Shown piece after piece: positions 24,478 through 33,352 of a stretch of DNA of 57,636 nucleotides. This stretch comes from an uncultured Anaerolineae bacterium (GTDB taxonomy: Bacteria > Chloroflexota > Anaerolineae > Promineifilales > Promineifilaceae), in contig CALEAD010000035.1 of the NCBI GenBank assembly GCA_937943625.1, positions 1-57,636 on the forward strand, written 5' to 3'. The notes beneath the pieces are model-generated. The model saw nothing but the letters and a program-made list of their open reading frames with translations, did no database searches and was not told where the DNA came from. Positions within the stretch are counted from its first letter, which is position 1; each line of letters begins with the position of its first letter. Position numbers and translations under genes: made by a program.

Positions 24478-27462
24478 TCACACGACTACGTTAATGGTCG
24501 AGCCGGCCAGGGTTTTATTTACCTCAATGCGCGAAGGGAAGGCGTCGCGCAGTTCGTCTATATGCGTGATGACCAGGATGCGGGCAAAACCGCCCTGAAT
24601 GGTGTTGATGGCTTCGACCAGCCGCTGTCGCCCGGTGGGGTCCTGGCTGCCAAAGCCTTCATCTATGACCAGCGTTTGCAGGCTGGCGCCGGCGCGCCTG
24701 GCTAATACCTGGGAAAGCGCCAGGCGAATGGCAAAGTTGACGCGAAACTGCTCACCGCCGCTAAAGTTTTCATACGGCCGTTCCCCGGCGCCATCCTGGA
24801 TGTGAATATCTAGTGTCTCGACCGTTTCGGCGCGGCTTCTCAGCTTGCGCTGCGTGCTAAAGTTTACGCGCATCTCGCCGCCGCTGAGTCTTTCTAAAAG
24901 CTCGTTGGCGTGCTCTTCTATTTCCGGCAGCGCCTGTTCGATCAGCAGCGCCTGCACACCGTCGCGCCCGCACGCCTTTTCCAGCAGCTTGAGCCGCTGG
25001 ATGTGCCGCGCCAATTCGGTTTTTGTCTGCTGGATACTTTCACGCCGCTGGCGCAAACTGGCTAGCACGTCTAGCCGCTGTTGTGCGGCGCCGACTGTGC
25101 GCTGTTTGCTGCTTTCTACCTCGCGCAGGCGAAACAGCTCGTCTTCAATGGCTTTCAGGTTGGCGCTGTGTTGGCGCAGTTGATCGAGCTGGGCAACGGC
25201 CGTTTCGTGCTGTATGTATAACTCTTCGACCACATTTGTCTGTTCTGCGATGCGTTGGGTCAGCTCGGCGATGGTTTGCTCCAGCGGGGCAACGGCTGCC
25301 TGCGCCTGCTGCCATTGCTGGTAGCGTTGCGGCGCTTCTGCCAGGCTTTCTCTGGCAGCACGCGCCTGGGCATGAGCGGTGGCATCATAGCCAACGGCCG
25401 TTTGTTCGGCTTCCAGCGCCATTAATTGCTGCCGCGCTTCCTGAGCATAGTTATTGCTTTCTAGCTCGGTTTGCACGATTGCCAGTTCTGGTGCGCCGTA
25501 CTGCTGCCATTCTTGCACCTGGCGCGTAATTTCTGCCAGGCGCGCCTCAGCCTGGGCAAAGAGTTTTTGCTGCTGTTGGCGCGATTTTTCCAGGCCGGCT
25601 TTGGTTTTTACGGCCGTTGCCAGTTCCGCCACTTTTGCCCGTTGGGTGGTCAGTTCGCGTTCGTCTGCCAGCGCTGTTTCCAGCTCTGCCAGGCGTGCGG
25701 CTGCGTCAGATTCCCATTCTTGCACGGCGCGCGCGATTTCCGCCAGGCGCGCCTCGGCGCTGGCCAGGCGCTGCTGTTGCGCCTGCTTTTCACGCTCCAG
25801 CGTGTCGGCACGTTTCAGGACTTCGGTAAGCTGTGTCACTTCGGCAGTCAGGCTGGCAATTCGCTCTTTGTTGGCGCGAAAACGGCCGCCCATCTCTTCG
25901 CCGCTGGTTTGCAAATCGGCCAGCACGGTGGCGCGGTGTGTCTCACTGAGCGATTGGCCACACAGAGGGCAGGCGCCGCCCGTTTCAACCGACAGGCGCT
26001 CGATGCGCTCTTTGTGGCGCGCCATTTCTTCGCGCAGGCGCGCCTGTTCCGCTTCCACGCTGTTTTTGTCTGCCAGGGCGACGGCGTAACGCTCTCGCTG
26101 TTGAGCCAGGGTGCTGAGCTGGGTGTCAACGGCCGTTAGCTGGCTGTGGGCAGCTTGTTTGTTGGCGGCCACTTTTGCTTCTTCCTGCTGCAACTGAGCG
26201 ATGCGCTGCGCCTGTTGGTGCAGTTGCGCCGCCTGTTGTGCCAGCAGCTTGCGTTCGCCTTCTAGCTTTTGCAGGGTGGTTTTGGCAGCCTCCCAGGCTG
26301 CTTCCTGCACGCTGAGGGCACTTAGCTGGTGTTCCAGGTCATTCAGCCTGGCCTGCGCGGCGGTTTGCTGTGCGGCAACCGTTTGCTGTTCGCTCTGGGC
26401 GGTGGCTGCGCGCTGTGCCTGGGCTTGCAGCTCTTGCAGCCGCTGCTCGCGGCGACTGCGCTCCTGGGCGATGGTAAGTTCATACGGCCGTCTGGCCTGC
26501 TGCAGGCGGTTATAGGTTTCGGCTTTGCTTTGCCACGCCTGGAGGGCGGCATCGGCCGCTTGCCAGGCGGCAAAGTCTGCCTGAATGGTCGCGGCGGCAG
26601 CGAGGATGGCCGCATAGCTATCGCGCTCTTGCTGGCGCTGTGCCAGCGTTTGCTGCAAGCTATCCAGGGTGCGGCGCGCGCGTGCCAGGTTGTCGGCCAG
26701 GTTTTGCCGCATTTTTTCTTGCTGCGCCATGACGGCGGCCGTTTGCCGCGCCTGTTGCAACAACTGCTCTTGCGCCATGCGCTGCTGGTGGATGCCGGCC
26801 AGCTCCGCCTGTGCCATTTCTAGCGCGTCGCGCCGCTCTTCTTCTTCGGCCAGCTCACTGGCAATCTCTTGCAGTTGCGTTTCCAGCATTAGCTGCCGGT
26901 TTTCTACTTCGCGGCGGCGGAGTGCAACGGTCTCTTTGTACTGCTCCCATTGACTGACACCCAGCAGATCGGCAAGAATCTCTTTGCGCCGGTTGGGGGT
27001 CTTGGTGGTGAATTCGTCTGCCTTCCCTTGCAGCAAGAAGCTGGCGTTGGTGAAGGTGTCGTAGTTCATGCGCAGCAGGCGCTCGATGGCAGCCTCGGTT
27101 TCGCGCACCTTGCTTTCGCTGAGCGGCTTCCACTGCCCTTCACCCGTTGCCAGCTGTAGCTCGACCAGTTGCGATTTGCCTGGCCGCTTGCGGCGAATGA
27201 TGCGATAGATGTTGCCGCCCAGGTTGAAGGTATATTTCACTTCGCAGGCGCCATCTTCCAGCACGGCCAGGCGGTGTACCAGGTCGTCGTCGCTCTTGCT
27301 GCGGCTTTTGCCAAAAAGCGCCCAGGTCATGGCGTCGAGGATGCTGGACTTGCCAGCGCCGTTAGGGCCAGAAATGCAGGCCAGGTGGATGCCGTCGAAG
27401 TCGAGAACGGCCGTTTTCCGGTAAGAAAGAAAGTTGGTCATTTCCAGGCGTAAGGGAATCAT
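24478..27462 (-). CDS. sbcC: SbcC/Rad50-like SMC-family ATPase
   Basis: A 994-residue ABC-type ATPase with a long coiled coil. The Walker A GPNGAGKSS is at about 33-41. Two coiled-coil arms (about 180-480 and 520-820), rich in Gln, Ala, Leu and Glu, flank the zinc hook CPLCGQ at about residue 498, almost exactly mid-chain. The C-terminal half-site has NFSGGEQFRVNFAIRLALSQ (ABC signature) and LQTLVIDEGFGSQD (Walker B). SbcC works with the nuclease SbcD to trim hairpins and blocked DNA ends. No SbcD gene is in the window, and the downstream side is occupied by a convergent kinase gene, so the pair must be split. FLSYRKTAVLDFDGIHLACI is typical of the N-terminus. The minus-strand ATG at 27462 fits the family start. 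Confidence 0.92.
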   Translation of the reverse strand: MIPLRLEMTNFLSYRKTAVLDFDGIHLACISGPNGAGKSSILDAMTWALFGKSRSKSDDDLVHRLAVLEDGACEVKYTFNLGGNIYRIIRRKRPGKSQLVELQLATGEGQWKPLSESKVRETEAAIERLLRMNYDTFTNASFLLQGKADEFTTKTPNRRKEILADLLGVSQWEQYKETVALRRREVENRQLMLETQLQEIASELAEEEERRDALEMAQAELAGIHQQRMAQEQLLQQARQTAAVMAQQEKMRQNLADNLARARRTLDSLQQTLAQRQQERDSYAAILAAAATIQADFAAWQAADAALQAWQSKAETYNRLQQARRPYELTIAQERSRREQRLQELQAQAQRAATAQSEQQTVAAQQTAAQARLNDLEHQLSALSVQEAAWEAAKTTLQKLEGERKLLAQQAAQLHQQAQRIAQLQQEEAKVAANKQAAHSQLTAVDTQLSTLAQQRERYAVALADKNSVEAEQARLREEMARHKERIERLSVETGGACPLCGQSLSETHRATVLADLQTSGEEMGGRFRANKERIASLTAEVTQLTEVLKRADTLEREKQAQQQRLASAEARLAEIARAVQEWESDAAARLAELETALADERELTTQRAKVAELATAVKTKAGLEKSRQQQQKLFAQAEARLAEITRQVQEWQQYGAPELAIVQTELESNNYAQEARQQLMALEAEQTAVGYDATAHAQARAARESLAEAPQRYQQWQQAQAAVAPLEQTIAELTQRIAEQTNVVEELYIQHETAVAQLDQLRQHSANLKAIEDELFRLREVESSKQRTVGAAQQRLDVLASLRQRRESIQQTKTELARHIQRLKLLEKACGRDGVQALLIEQALPEIEEHANELLERLSGGEMRVNFSTQRKLRSRAETVETLDIHIQDGAGERPYENFSGGEQFRVNFAIRLALSQVLARRAGASLQTLVIDEGFGSQDPTGRQRLVEAINTIQGGFARILVITHIDELRDAFPSRIEVNKTLAGSTINVVV

Positions 27463-27659
27463 GCGCGAATTTTAGCGGAAACAAGGATTTTAACAATTTC
27501 TTGAAAAGTTCTGAACGGCCGTCAGGTATGCTGGCAACTGTGGTAGCGCTGGAAGCAATCTCCCATTTCTTTTCTAAACGTCCCGTCAATATTTCCCATG
27601 CGCACGTTATTTGTCCGTAAAATACCAATCATCCTGATTGATTGGAGGTAATTTCTGTC

Positions 27660-28463
27660 ATGCGAAGAATGTATTGGTCCTTTATGGCATTGCTTTTGCT
27701 GTTCAGCCTGGCTGGTGCGGGGTGCAGTGTGTTGCAAACGCCACCAACCCCCAGCGCGCCCATTGAAGCCATTCCCCTGAACCTGGAAAGCACGCCCACG
27801 GCCGTTCCCGTTGTCCAGCCCACTACTGCGCCAACCGCACAACCAACAACCGAAACGGCCGTGCTGCCCACGAGCCAACCTGTAGAAGAGCCAACCGCCC
27901 AGCCCGCAGAAGAGCCGACCACATCAACCGGCCTGCGCCTTTACCGCATCAGCCAGGCTGAGTCGCGCGTGCGCTTTGAGCTAGATGAGGATTTGCGCGG
28001 CGTGCGCATTACCGTGGTAGGCGAGACTGATCAGGTGGCGGGCGAACTGGCGCTAGACCTGGCTGACCTGGCGGCGACGCAGGTGGGCGTCATTCGCATC
28101 AATGCACGCATGCTGACGACCGACAACGATTTCCGCAATCGCGCCATCCAAAACCAGATTTTGCAAACAGGCGTCTATGAATTCATCACCTTTACGCCAA
28201 CGGCCGTTAACGGCCTGCCCGCCAGCGCCAGCGTAGGCCAGACGCTCAACTTTACCATTGTGGGCGACCTGACCATCCGTGACATAACGAATGAGGTGAC
28301 CTTTGCCGTGACGGCAACGGCCGTTTCCCCCACGCAAATCAGCGGCACAGCCATTGCCACCATCCAGCGCGCTGCCTACAATTTGCGCATTCCCGAAGTG
28401 CCCAGCGTGGCCAACGTGGAGGAAGAAGTCCAGCTCATCATCGAATTTGTGGCCAATTCATGA
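27660..28463 (+). CDS. YceI-domain lipoprotein
   Basis: 267 residues. The lipoprotein signal peptide MRRMYWSFMALLLLFSLAGAGC puts the lipidated Cys at residue 22. A Thr/Pro/Gln linker (about 25-90), partly encoded by ACGGCCGT copies, leads to a YceI-like lipocalin-type beta barrel (about 95-267). Typical features are YRISQAESRVRFELDEDL, VVGETDQVAGELALDLADL, VGVIRINARMLTTDNDFRNRAIQNQIL, YEFITFTPTA and FTIVGDLTIRDITNEVTFAVTA. YceI domains bind long-chain isoprenoids or similar lipids in other bacteria; the ligand here is unknown. GGAGG at 27644-27648 sets the ATG at 27660. It precedes a two-component system by 62 bases. Confidence 0.88.
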   Translation: MRRMYWSFMALLLLFSLAGAGCSVLQTPPTPSAPIEAIPLNLESTPTAVPVVQPTTAPTAQPTTETAVLPTSQPVEEPTAQPAEEPTTSTGLRLYRISQAESRVRFELDEDLRGVRITVVGETDQVAGELALDLADLAATQVGVIRINARMLTTDNDFRNRAIQNQILQTGVYEFITFTPTAVNGLPASASVGQTLNFTIVGDLTIRDITNEVTFAVTATAVSPTQISGTAIATIQRAAYNLRIPEVPSVANVEEEVQLIIEFVANS

Positions 28464-28487
28464 GCGGTTAGTGGTTGGCTGTTAGCC

Positions 28488-28525
28488 TTAAACCACTAAT
28501 CGCCAATCGCTAATTGCCAATCGCC
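28488..28525. repeat. AATTGCCAATCGC short repeat tract
   Basis: ACCACTAATCGCCAATCGC and TAATTGCCAATCGCC run up to the ATG of the response regulator. Related wording occurs at 9660-9678, 40803-40830 and 43867-43900. No Shine-Dalgarno is left between the tract and the start. Confidence 0.5.
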
Positions 28526-29224
28526 ATGTCCAAGACCATCCTTGTTGTAGACGATAAAGAAAGCCTGCGCACCATGGTAAAAAGTTATCTAACGCAGGAA
28601 GGGTTCCGCGTGGTCACGGCCGCTAACGGCCGTGATGCCCTCTTTGTGGCGCGCGAAGAAAAGCCTGACCTCATTCTGCTCGACCTGATGATGCCGGAAA
28701 TGGGGGGCTACGAGTTCATGCGCACCCACAGCCGCGAAGCAGATACACCCACCATCATCCTCACGGCTAAGCTGGAAGAGTCGGACAAGGTGCTGGGGCT
28801 GGAACTGGGTGCGGACGACTACGTGACCAAGCCATTCAGCATGAGAGAGCTAACCGCGCGCATTCGCGCCGTGCTGCGCCGCGCCGGCAAGACGCCACCA
28901 GAGGCAGAGGTGCTGCGTGCCAGAGACGTGGTGCTGGATAGAAACAGCCGTACTGTGCAGGTGGGCAGCCGTTTGCTCACAAACCTGACTCCCTCTGAGT
29001 TTGACCTGCTGGCAGCGCTGATGTCTGTACCAGGGCGCGTCTACTCCCGCGCCGACCTGCTGGAACTGCTGCAAGGGGTTAGCTTTGAGGGGTATGAGCG
29101 CACCATAGATGTGCATGTGCGCAACCTGCGCACCAAGCTAGAGCCAGACCCCGCCAACCCCACCTACATTGAAACGGTCTATGGCGTTGGTTATCGCTTT
29201 GCCGCGGAGAAGCATAGAGATTAG
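28526..29224 (+). CDS. OmpR/PhoB-type response regulator of a two-component pair
   Basis: 232 residues. The receiver (about 3-118) has VVDDKE, the phospho-acceptor Asp in LILLDLMMPEMGG (about residue 51), ILTAK and DDYVTKPFSMREL. The winged helix (about 130-228) has LTPSEFDLLAALMSVPGRVYSR, YERTIDVHVRNLRTKLE and ETVYGVGYRF. It is followed after 36 bases by a membrane histidine kinase on the same strand, forming a classical pair. The ATG at 28526 is chosen because MSKTILVVDD is the normal family start; no Shine-Dalgarno is visible. The set of likely targets includes the flanking lipoprotein genes, by inference only. Confidence 0.9.
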   Translation: MSKTILVVDDKESLRTMVKSYLTQEGFRVVTAANGRDALFVAREEKPDLILLDLMMPEMGGYEFMRTHSREADTPTIILTAKLEESDKVLGLELGADDYVTKPFSMRELTARIRAVLRRAGKTPPEAEVLRARDVVLDRNSRTVQVGSRLLTNLTPSEFDLLAALMSVPGRVYSRADLLELLQGVSFEGYERTIDVHVRNLRTKLEPDPANPTYIETVYGVGYRFAAEKHRD

Positions 29225-29260
29225 AGACCCTCCTCTCCTCATCTCTGACGGTTCTTGCCC

Positions 29261-30682
29261 ATGCGCTCCCTCAGTTTCAAACTCACGCTGGCATTTTTGT
29301 TCGTTGGTCTCAGCGGCGCGCTGCTCATGTCGCTGCTGATCCGCCAGCGCACGCAGACCGAGTTTGATCAGTTTGTGCTGGATAGCTATCAGCAAACCAT
29401 GCTGGAGCGCGTGTTGATGTACTACGAAGCCAACGGTAGTTGGGAGGGTCTGGCCTACTGGTTTTACCGCACCGGCCCCAACCCGCGCATGATGCGCCCT
29501 ATGGAACGACCGTTGCCCTTTACTGTCCTGGATGTGGCGCAAACTGTGGTGCTGGCCGGGCCGGAGTATGAGCTGGGTCAGCGCCTGGCTGTTCTCAACA
29601 GCAGTGAATGGATACCGATTGAGATAAATGGGCAGCGGGTGGGCTTTTTACGCTTCAGCACTCTGGTAGAACGGTTTATGGCGCGTACAACGCCAGAAGC
29701 TGATTTTCTGGCGCGCATTAATACGGCCGTTCTCCTCAGCGCGTTAGGGGCAACGGCCGTTGCCCTGCTGCTGGGCGCGCTGCTGGCGCGCACCCTTACC
29801 CGCCCCATTCGCCAGCTTACCGCTGCCACTCAACTCGTTGCCCAGGGGCAGCTTGGCCATCAGGTCGCCATCAGCGCCGATGACGAACTGGGAGAGCTGG
29901 CCACTTCGTTTAACCGCATGAGCGCCGACCTGGCGCGCATCAACCAGAGCCGCCGCCAGATGACGGCCGATATTGCCCACGACCTGCGCACCCCGCTCAG
30001 CGTCATACTCGGCTACACCGAAGCGCTCAGCGATGGCAAGCTGCCCGGCTCCCCCGAAATATATGTCGTCATGCACAAAGAGGCGCAACACTTGCAGCGC
30101 CTGGTGGAAGACCTGCGCACGCTGTCGCTGGCAGATGCTGGTGAGCTGCCTCTCAACCGCCAGCAGACAGACCCGGCAGAGCTGATCAACCGCATTGCCG
30201 TGGCGCATCAGGTGCAGGCGCAGGAACGCGGCATTGCCCTGGTTGTACAGGCCGCACCCAACCTGCCGACGGTGATGATAGACCCTGACCGCATGGCGCA
30301 GGTATTGGGCAACCTGGTGGCCAACGCCCTGCGCTACACGCCTGCGGGAGGAAGTATTCGCCTGGAAACGGCCGTTGCCGCACAAACCCTGCGCTTTGTG
30401 GTGGCTGATACCGGGCGCGGCATAGACCCAGCCGATCTGCCCCACATCTTCCAGCGCTTTTATCGCGGCGAAAAGGCGCGCCAACAGCAAGAAGAAGAAT
30501 CTGGCCTGGGGCTGGCCATCGCCGAATCATTGGTGCACGCGCATGGCGGAACTATTGCGGTGGATTCCACCCCTGGCAAAGGGGCTACCTTTACCATTTT
30601 CCTGCCGCTAAACCATCCAACCAACCAGCTACCCCCCACCCACCCAACCCCAACAGGCAAAACAGGCGCAGCACGGGTATAA
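29261..30682 (+). CDS. membrane histidine kinase with HAMP domain
   Basis: About 473 residues. TM1 is at about 7-27 (LTLAFLFVGLSGALLMSLL) and a sensor region at about 28-145. TM2 (about 148-172, AVLLSALGATAVALLLGALLA) runs into a HAMP domain (RPIRQLTAATQLVAQGQLGHQV). The HisKA H-box MTADIAHDLRTPLSVILGYTEAL places the phospho-His near residue 238. The ATPase domain has the N-box VLGNLVANALRYTPAGG, G1 DTGRGIDPADL, F-box FQRFYRGEKAR and G2 SGLGLAIAESL. It should phosphorylate the regulator encoded just upstream. The C-terminus beyond FTIFLPL is an AACC-repeat-derived tail (NHPTNQLPPTHPTPTGK), an oddity suggesting that repeat expansion displaced the original stop. Confidence 0.92.
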   Translation: MRSLSFKLTLAFLFVGLSGALLMSLLIRQRTQTEFDQFVLDSYQQTMLERVLMYYEANGSWEGLAYWFYRTGPNPRMMRPMERPLPFTVLDVAQTVVLAGPEYELGQRLAVLNSSEWIPIEINGQRVGFLRFSTLVERFMARTTPEADFLARINTAVLLSALGATAVALLLGALLARTLTRPIRQLTAATQLVAQGQLGHQVAISADDELGELATSFNRMSADLARINQSRRQMTADIAHDLRTPLSVILGYTEALSDGKLPGSPEIYVVMHKEAQHLQRLVEDLRTLSLADAGELPLNRQQTDPAELINRIAVAHQVQAQERGIALVVQAAPNLPTVMIDPDRMAQVLGNLVANALRYTPAGGSIRLETAVAAQTLRFVVADTGRGIDPADLPHIFQRFYRGEKARQQQEEESGLGLAIAESLVHAHGGTIAVDSTPGKGATFTIFLPLNHPTNQLPPTHPTPTGKTGAARV

Positions 30683-30683
30683 T
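30678..30683 (+). promoter_or_regulatory. possible -10 box for the S41 protease gene
   Basis: TATAAT at 30678-30683 overlaps the stop codon of the histidine kinase gene and lies 30 bases before the ATG at 30713. No good -35 is seen at the right distance, so the call is weak. Confidence 0.35.
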
Positions 30684-30712
30684 TGAGTGTAACTCTGCTT
30701 ACGAGGTGATTG

Positions 30713-33169
30713 ATGACCCGTTCTTTGCTGCTGTTGTTCCTGGTGCTGTTGCTTTTGTTGGCTGCCTGCCGCGAAGATGCACCGCCAACGGCCGTTTCCC
30801 AGGCCACCGCCATTCCCACCAGAGACCCCACCCCCACGCTGCCGCCGACGGCCGTTCCCCAGCCTACCAATACCCCCGTGCCCATGCCCACGCCGCCCCC
30901 GGCCACCCAATTTCCCCCGGCCATAATCCGCAACGATGAAGGCGGCCCCGTAGCGATCAGCGGCGTTGTCACCTACACCAACCCCTTTTTCACCCTGGGC
31001 GTGGCCCAGCCCATGGTCATTCTCGAAGACCAGGCCGGCTTTGTGGATCGGGATGAGGCGTATCTCTTCCCACTTGCCTCGCAAACCCTGGGGCAAATTA
31101 CCTCCGATTTTTTCACCTCCCCCTTTAGCTACACCATTGCCCTGCCGCTGGAGCCGCAGGGGAGCTGGCGTGACGTAGACAACGACGACGAAGTTGAACA
31201 AGGCGTCCAGGTATTCGCCATTGCCTATTGGAACAACGTCTTTGGTGACCCATTTTTAGAAGAGCGAGACATGGGCGGCGGTGGCTGGTCTACCGCCTAT
31301 GCCTCGACGCGCGTCACCTTTGAGCGGGGACGCGAACGTGAAATTATAGGCGGCACACTGCTGGTCTACGCGCGCGATGACCGCCACGGCTTCCCCAGCG
31401 GCTTTGGCGCGGATGGGCTGCTCTTTACGGCCGATGACCCGATGGTGACGCTGCCGCAAGGGTACACGCTGGTGCATCTGGACAGTGACCCCTTTATCTT
31501 TGACCGCTCGCGTTACCCCCGCGTGGACCTTTGGGAGCCAGAAGAAGCGGCGCTGGTAGATTTTTCTGACCTCAGCTACACAGAAGCGTTTAACGCCCTG
31601 GTCGATCACCTGAGCCGCGAATATGCCTTTACGGAGTACAAAGGCATAGATTGGGAAGGGCTGCGGCAAGCGTTTTTGCCGCGCATGAAGCGCGCCGAAG
31701 AGAACCGCGACGCCCTGGCTTACCGACGGGCATTGCGTGATTTTGCCTGGTCAGTTCCAGACGGGCACGTCAGTGGCCCGTTTGTGCAGGAGGATTTTGT
31801 GCAAAATGTGGCCGGTGGGCTGGGGCTGGTGCTGGATGAGCTGAGCGACGGCCGTTTTCTTGTGACTTACCTGGTGGCAAATGGCCCCGCCACGCGTGCA
31901 GGCATTCAGTTAGGAGCGGAGATTGAGCGCATTAACGGCCGTTCTGTGCCAGAAGCGTTGGCGCACACCACCCTGTACACCGGCCCCTTCAGCACTGAGC
32001 ACGTTAAACGGCTCAATCAGCTCATTTTTGTCACCCGCTATCCGGTTGGCACCAGCGTGGCCCTCACCTTTCGCAACCCTGGCGCTGCCGAAGCCGCAAC
32101 GGCCGTGTTGCGCACCGAGTTCGAGCTAGACAGCTTCTTCACCGCCCTGGACGAGGTTATCCCGACCGGCTTTGAGCTGCCCCTGGCATATGAGCTGCTG
32201 CCAGACAGCGGCTTTGCCTACGTGCAAATCTACAGCTTTTCGGACAACGACATGCTGACGATTATGCTGTGGGAGCGGCTGATGCGCGCCCTGAACGAAG
32301 AGGGCACGCCGGGGGTGATTATTGACATGCGCCAAAATGGCGGCGGGCGCGGCTTTTTGGCTGCCACGATGGCGGCGCACTTCTTTCAGGAAAGCGTGCC
32401 CCTGGGCTATTCCGCTTTCTATGACGACGAACACGGCGAATTTTATTATGACCCGGAGAAGGTGGGTGAATTGCTCCTGGCGCCAGAAGCGCTGCGCTAT
32501 GATGGCAAAGTGGCCCTGATTGTTGGCCCCAACTGTGCCAGCGCCTGTGAATTTTTTAGCTATGCGCTTACGCTCAATAATCGCGCCACCATCGTCGGCC
32601 ATTACCCCACCGCCGGCCTGGGCGGCAGCATAGACCGCGTCGCCATGCCGGAAGGAGAGGAGTTTACCTTTACTAAGGGGCGTGCCATGGATGCGGATGG
32701 CAACATCCACATTGAGGGATTGGGTGTGATGCCAGACGTGCTGGTTCCGGTGACGGTAGAATCGCTGCTGGGTGGGCGAGATGTGCTGCTGGATACGGCC
32801 GTTGCCCAGTTAGGCGGCGTTTTGTCTGGCCAGGTGCGAGAGGTTGGCCCCATTGCCCTGGGCGAAACCGTCAGCGGCAGCCTGATGGCCGGCGAGCGCC
32901 TGCGTTACACGCTGGAGGTGAAAACAGGCGACCGGTTGAGCATTTATCTTTCGGGAACGGCCGTTAGCGACCAGGAGCTAGACACCATCCTGTACCTGTA
33001 TGACCTGGATGGCAACCTGCTTTTGCAAAACGACGACCTGAACCGCAACACCTTCTCTTCCGGCATCGAGCAGCTAGAAATTCCATATGATTTGACCATT
33101 ATCATCGAAGTTGCCACATATAATGACAGCGAAAGCGGCAGCTACACGCTGCGCATTACCACGCCATGA
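30713..33169 (+). CDS. S41 (C-terminal processing) peptidase lipoprotein with PDZ domain
   Basis: About 818 residues, exported and lipidated: the signal peptide ends LLLLLAAC (Cys about 19), followed by a Thr/Pro linker partly written by ACGGCCGT copies. The next 200 residues are a beta-rich domain of unknown type. Then come an S41 N-terminal helical region, a PDZ domain (about 365-435, GLGLVLDELSDGRFLVTYLVANGPATRAGIQLGAEIERINGRSV) and the S41 catalytic core: FAYVQIYSF, IDMRQNGGG (about 537) and NCASACEFFSYAL with the likely nucleophile Ser near 609. The C-terminal 110 residues resemble a pre-peptidase beta sandwich (GETVSGSLMAGERLRYTLEV...YTLRIT). The C-x-S-A-C in the active-site loop is unusual compared with TASASE. 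GAGGTG lies just before the ATG. Confidence 0.88.
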   Translation: MTRSLLLLFLVLLLLLAACREDAPPTAVSQATAIPTRDPTPTLPPTAVPQPTNTPVPMPTPPPATQFPPAIIRNDEGGPVAISGVVTYTNPFFTLGVAQPMVILEDQAGFVDRDEAYLFPLASQTLGQITSDFFTSPFSYTIALPLEPQGSWRDVDNDDEVEQGVQVFAIAYWNNVFGDPFLEERDMGGGGWSTAYASTRVTFERGREREIIGGTLLVYARDDRHGFPSGFGADGLLFTADDPMVTLPQGYTLVHLDSDPFIFDRSRYPRVDLWEPEEAALVDFSDLSYTEAFNALVDHLSREYAFTEYKGIDWEGLRQAFLPRMKRAEENRDALAYRRALRDFAWSVPDGHVSGPFVQEDFVQNVAGGLGLVLDELSDGRFLVTYLVANGPATRAGIQLGAEIERINGRSVPEALAHTTLYTGPFSTEHVKRLNQLIFVTRYPVGTSVALTFRNPGAAEAATAVLRTEFELDSFFTALDEVIPTGFELPLAYELLPDSGFAYVQIYSFSDNDMLTIMLWERLMRALNEEGTPGVIIDMRQNGGGRGFLAATMAAHFFQESVPLGYSAFYDDEHGEFYYDPEKVGELLLAPEALRYDGKVALIVGPNCASACEFFSYALTLNNRATIVGHYPTAGLGGSIDRVAMPEGEEFTFTKGRAMDADGNIHIEGLGVMPDVLVPVTVESLLGGRDVLLDTAVAQLGGVLSGQVREVGPIALGETVSGSLMAGERLRYTLEVKTGDRLSIYLSGTAVSDQELDTILYLYDLDGNLLLQNDDLNRNTFSSGIEQLEIPYDLTIIIEVATYNDSESGSYTLRITTP

Positions 33170-33352
33170 GGATAGCACGAGAGCGATAGCCAGAGGGTTT
33201 TTTACTCTCACACCCGGTAACTACCAGGCTGTTGGTGGGTTTGATAGTTGCTTAGTTGGCTGGAAACCAACAAACAAACCAACCAACTAACCAACCAACT
33301 CGCCCAGATAGCCCTGGTAATTACCACACTCGTTCTAGCTAAAGGAGAGCAA
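33170..33352. other. gap with AACC tetramer tract
   Basis: AAACCAACAAACAAACCAAC and following tetramers (33262-33300) dominate the gap. AAAGGAG (33341-33347) is the ribosome binding site of the next gene. A GAGAGCGATAGCC ... GGTTTTTTACTCTC stretch near 33180-33210 contains a six-T run and may terminate transcription of the protease gene. Confidence 0.45.

Noticed and set aside
25471..26139. 222-codon plus-strand open frame antisense to the SbcC gene
   Set aside because: Shadow frame of a coiled-coil gene with few stops on the opposite strand; no motif.
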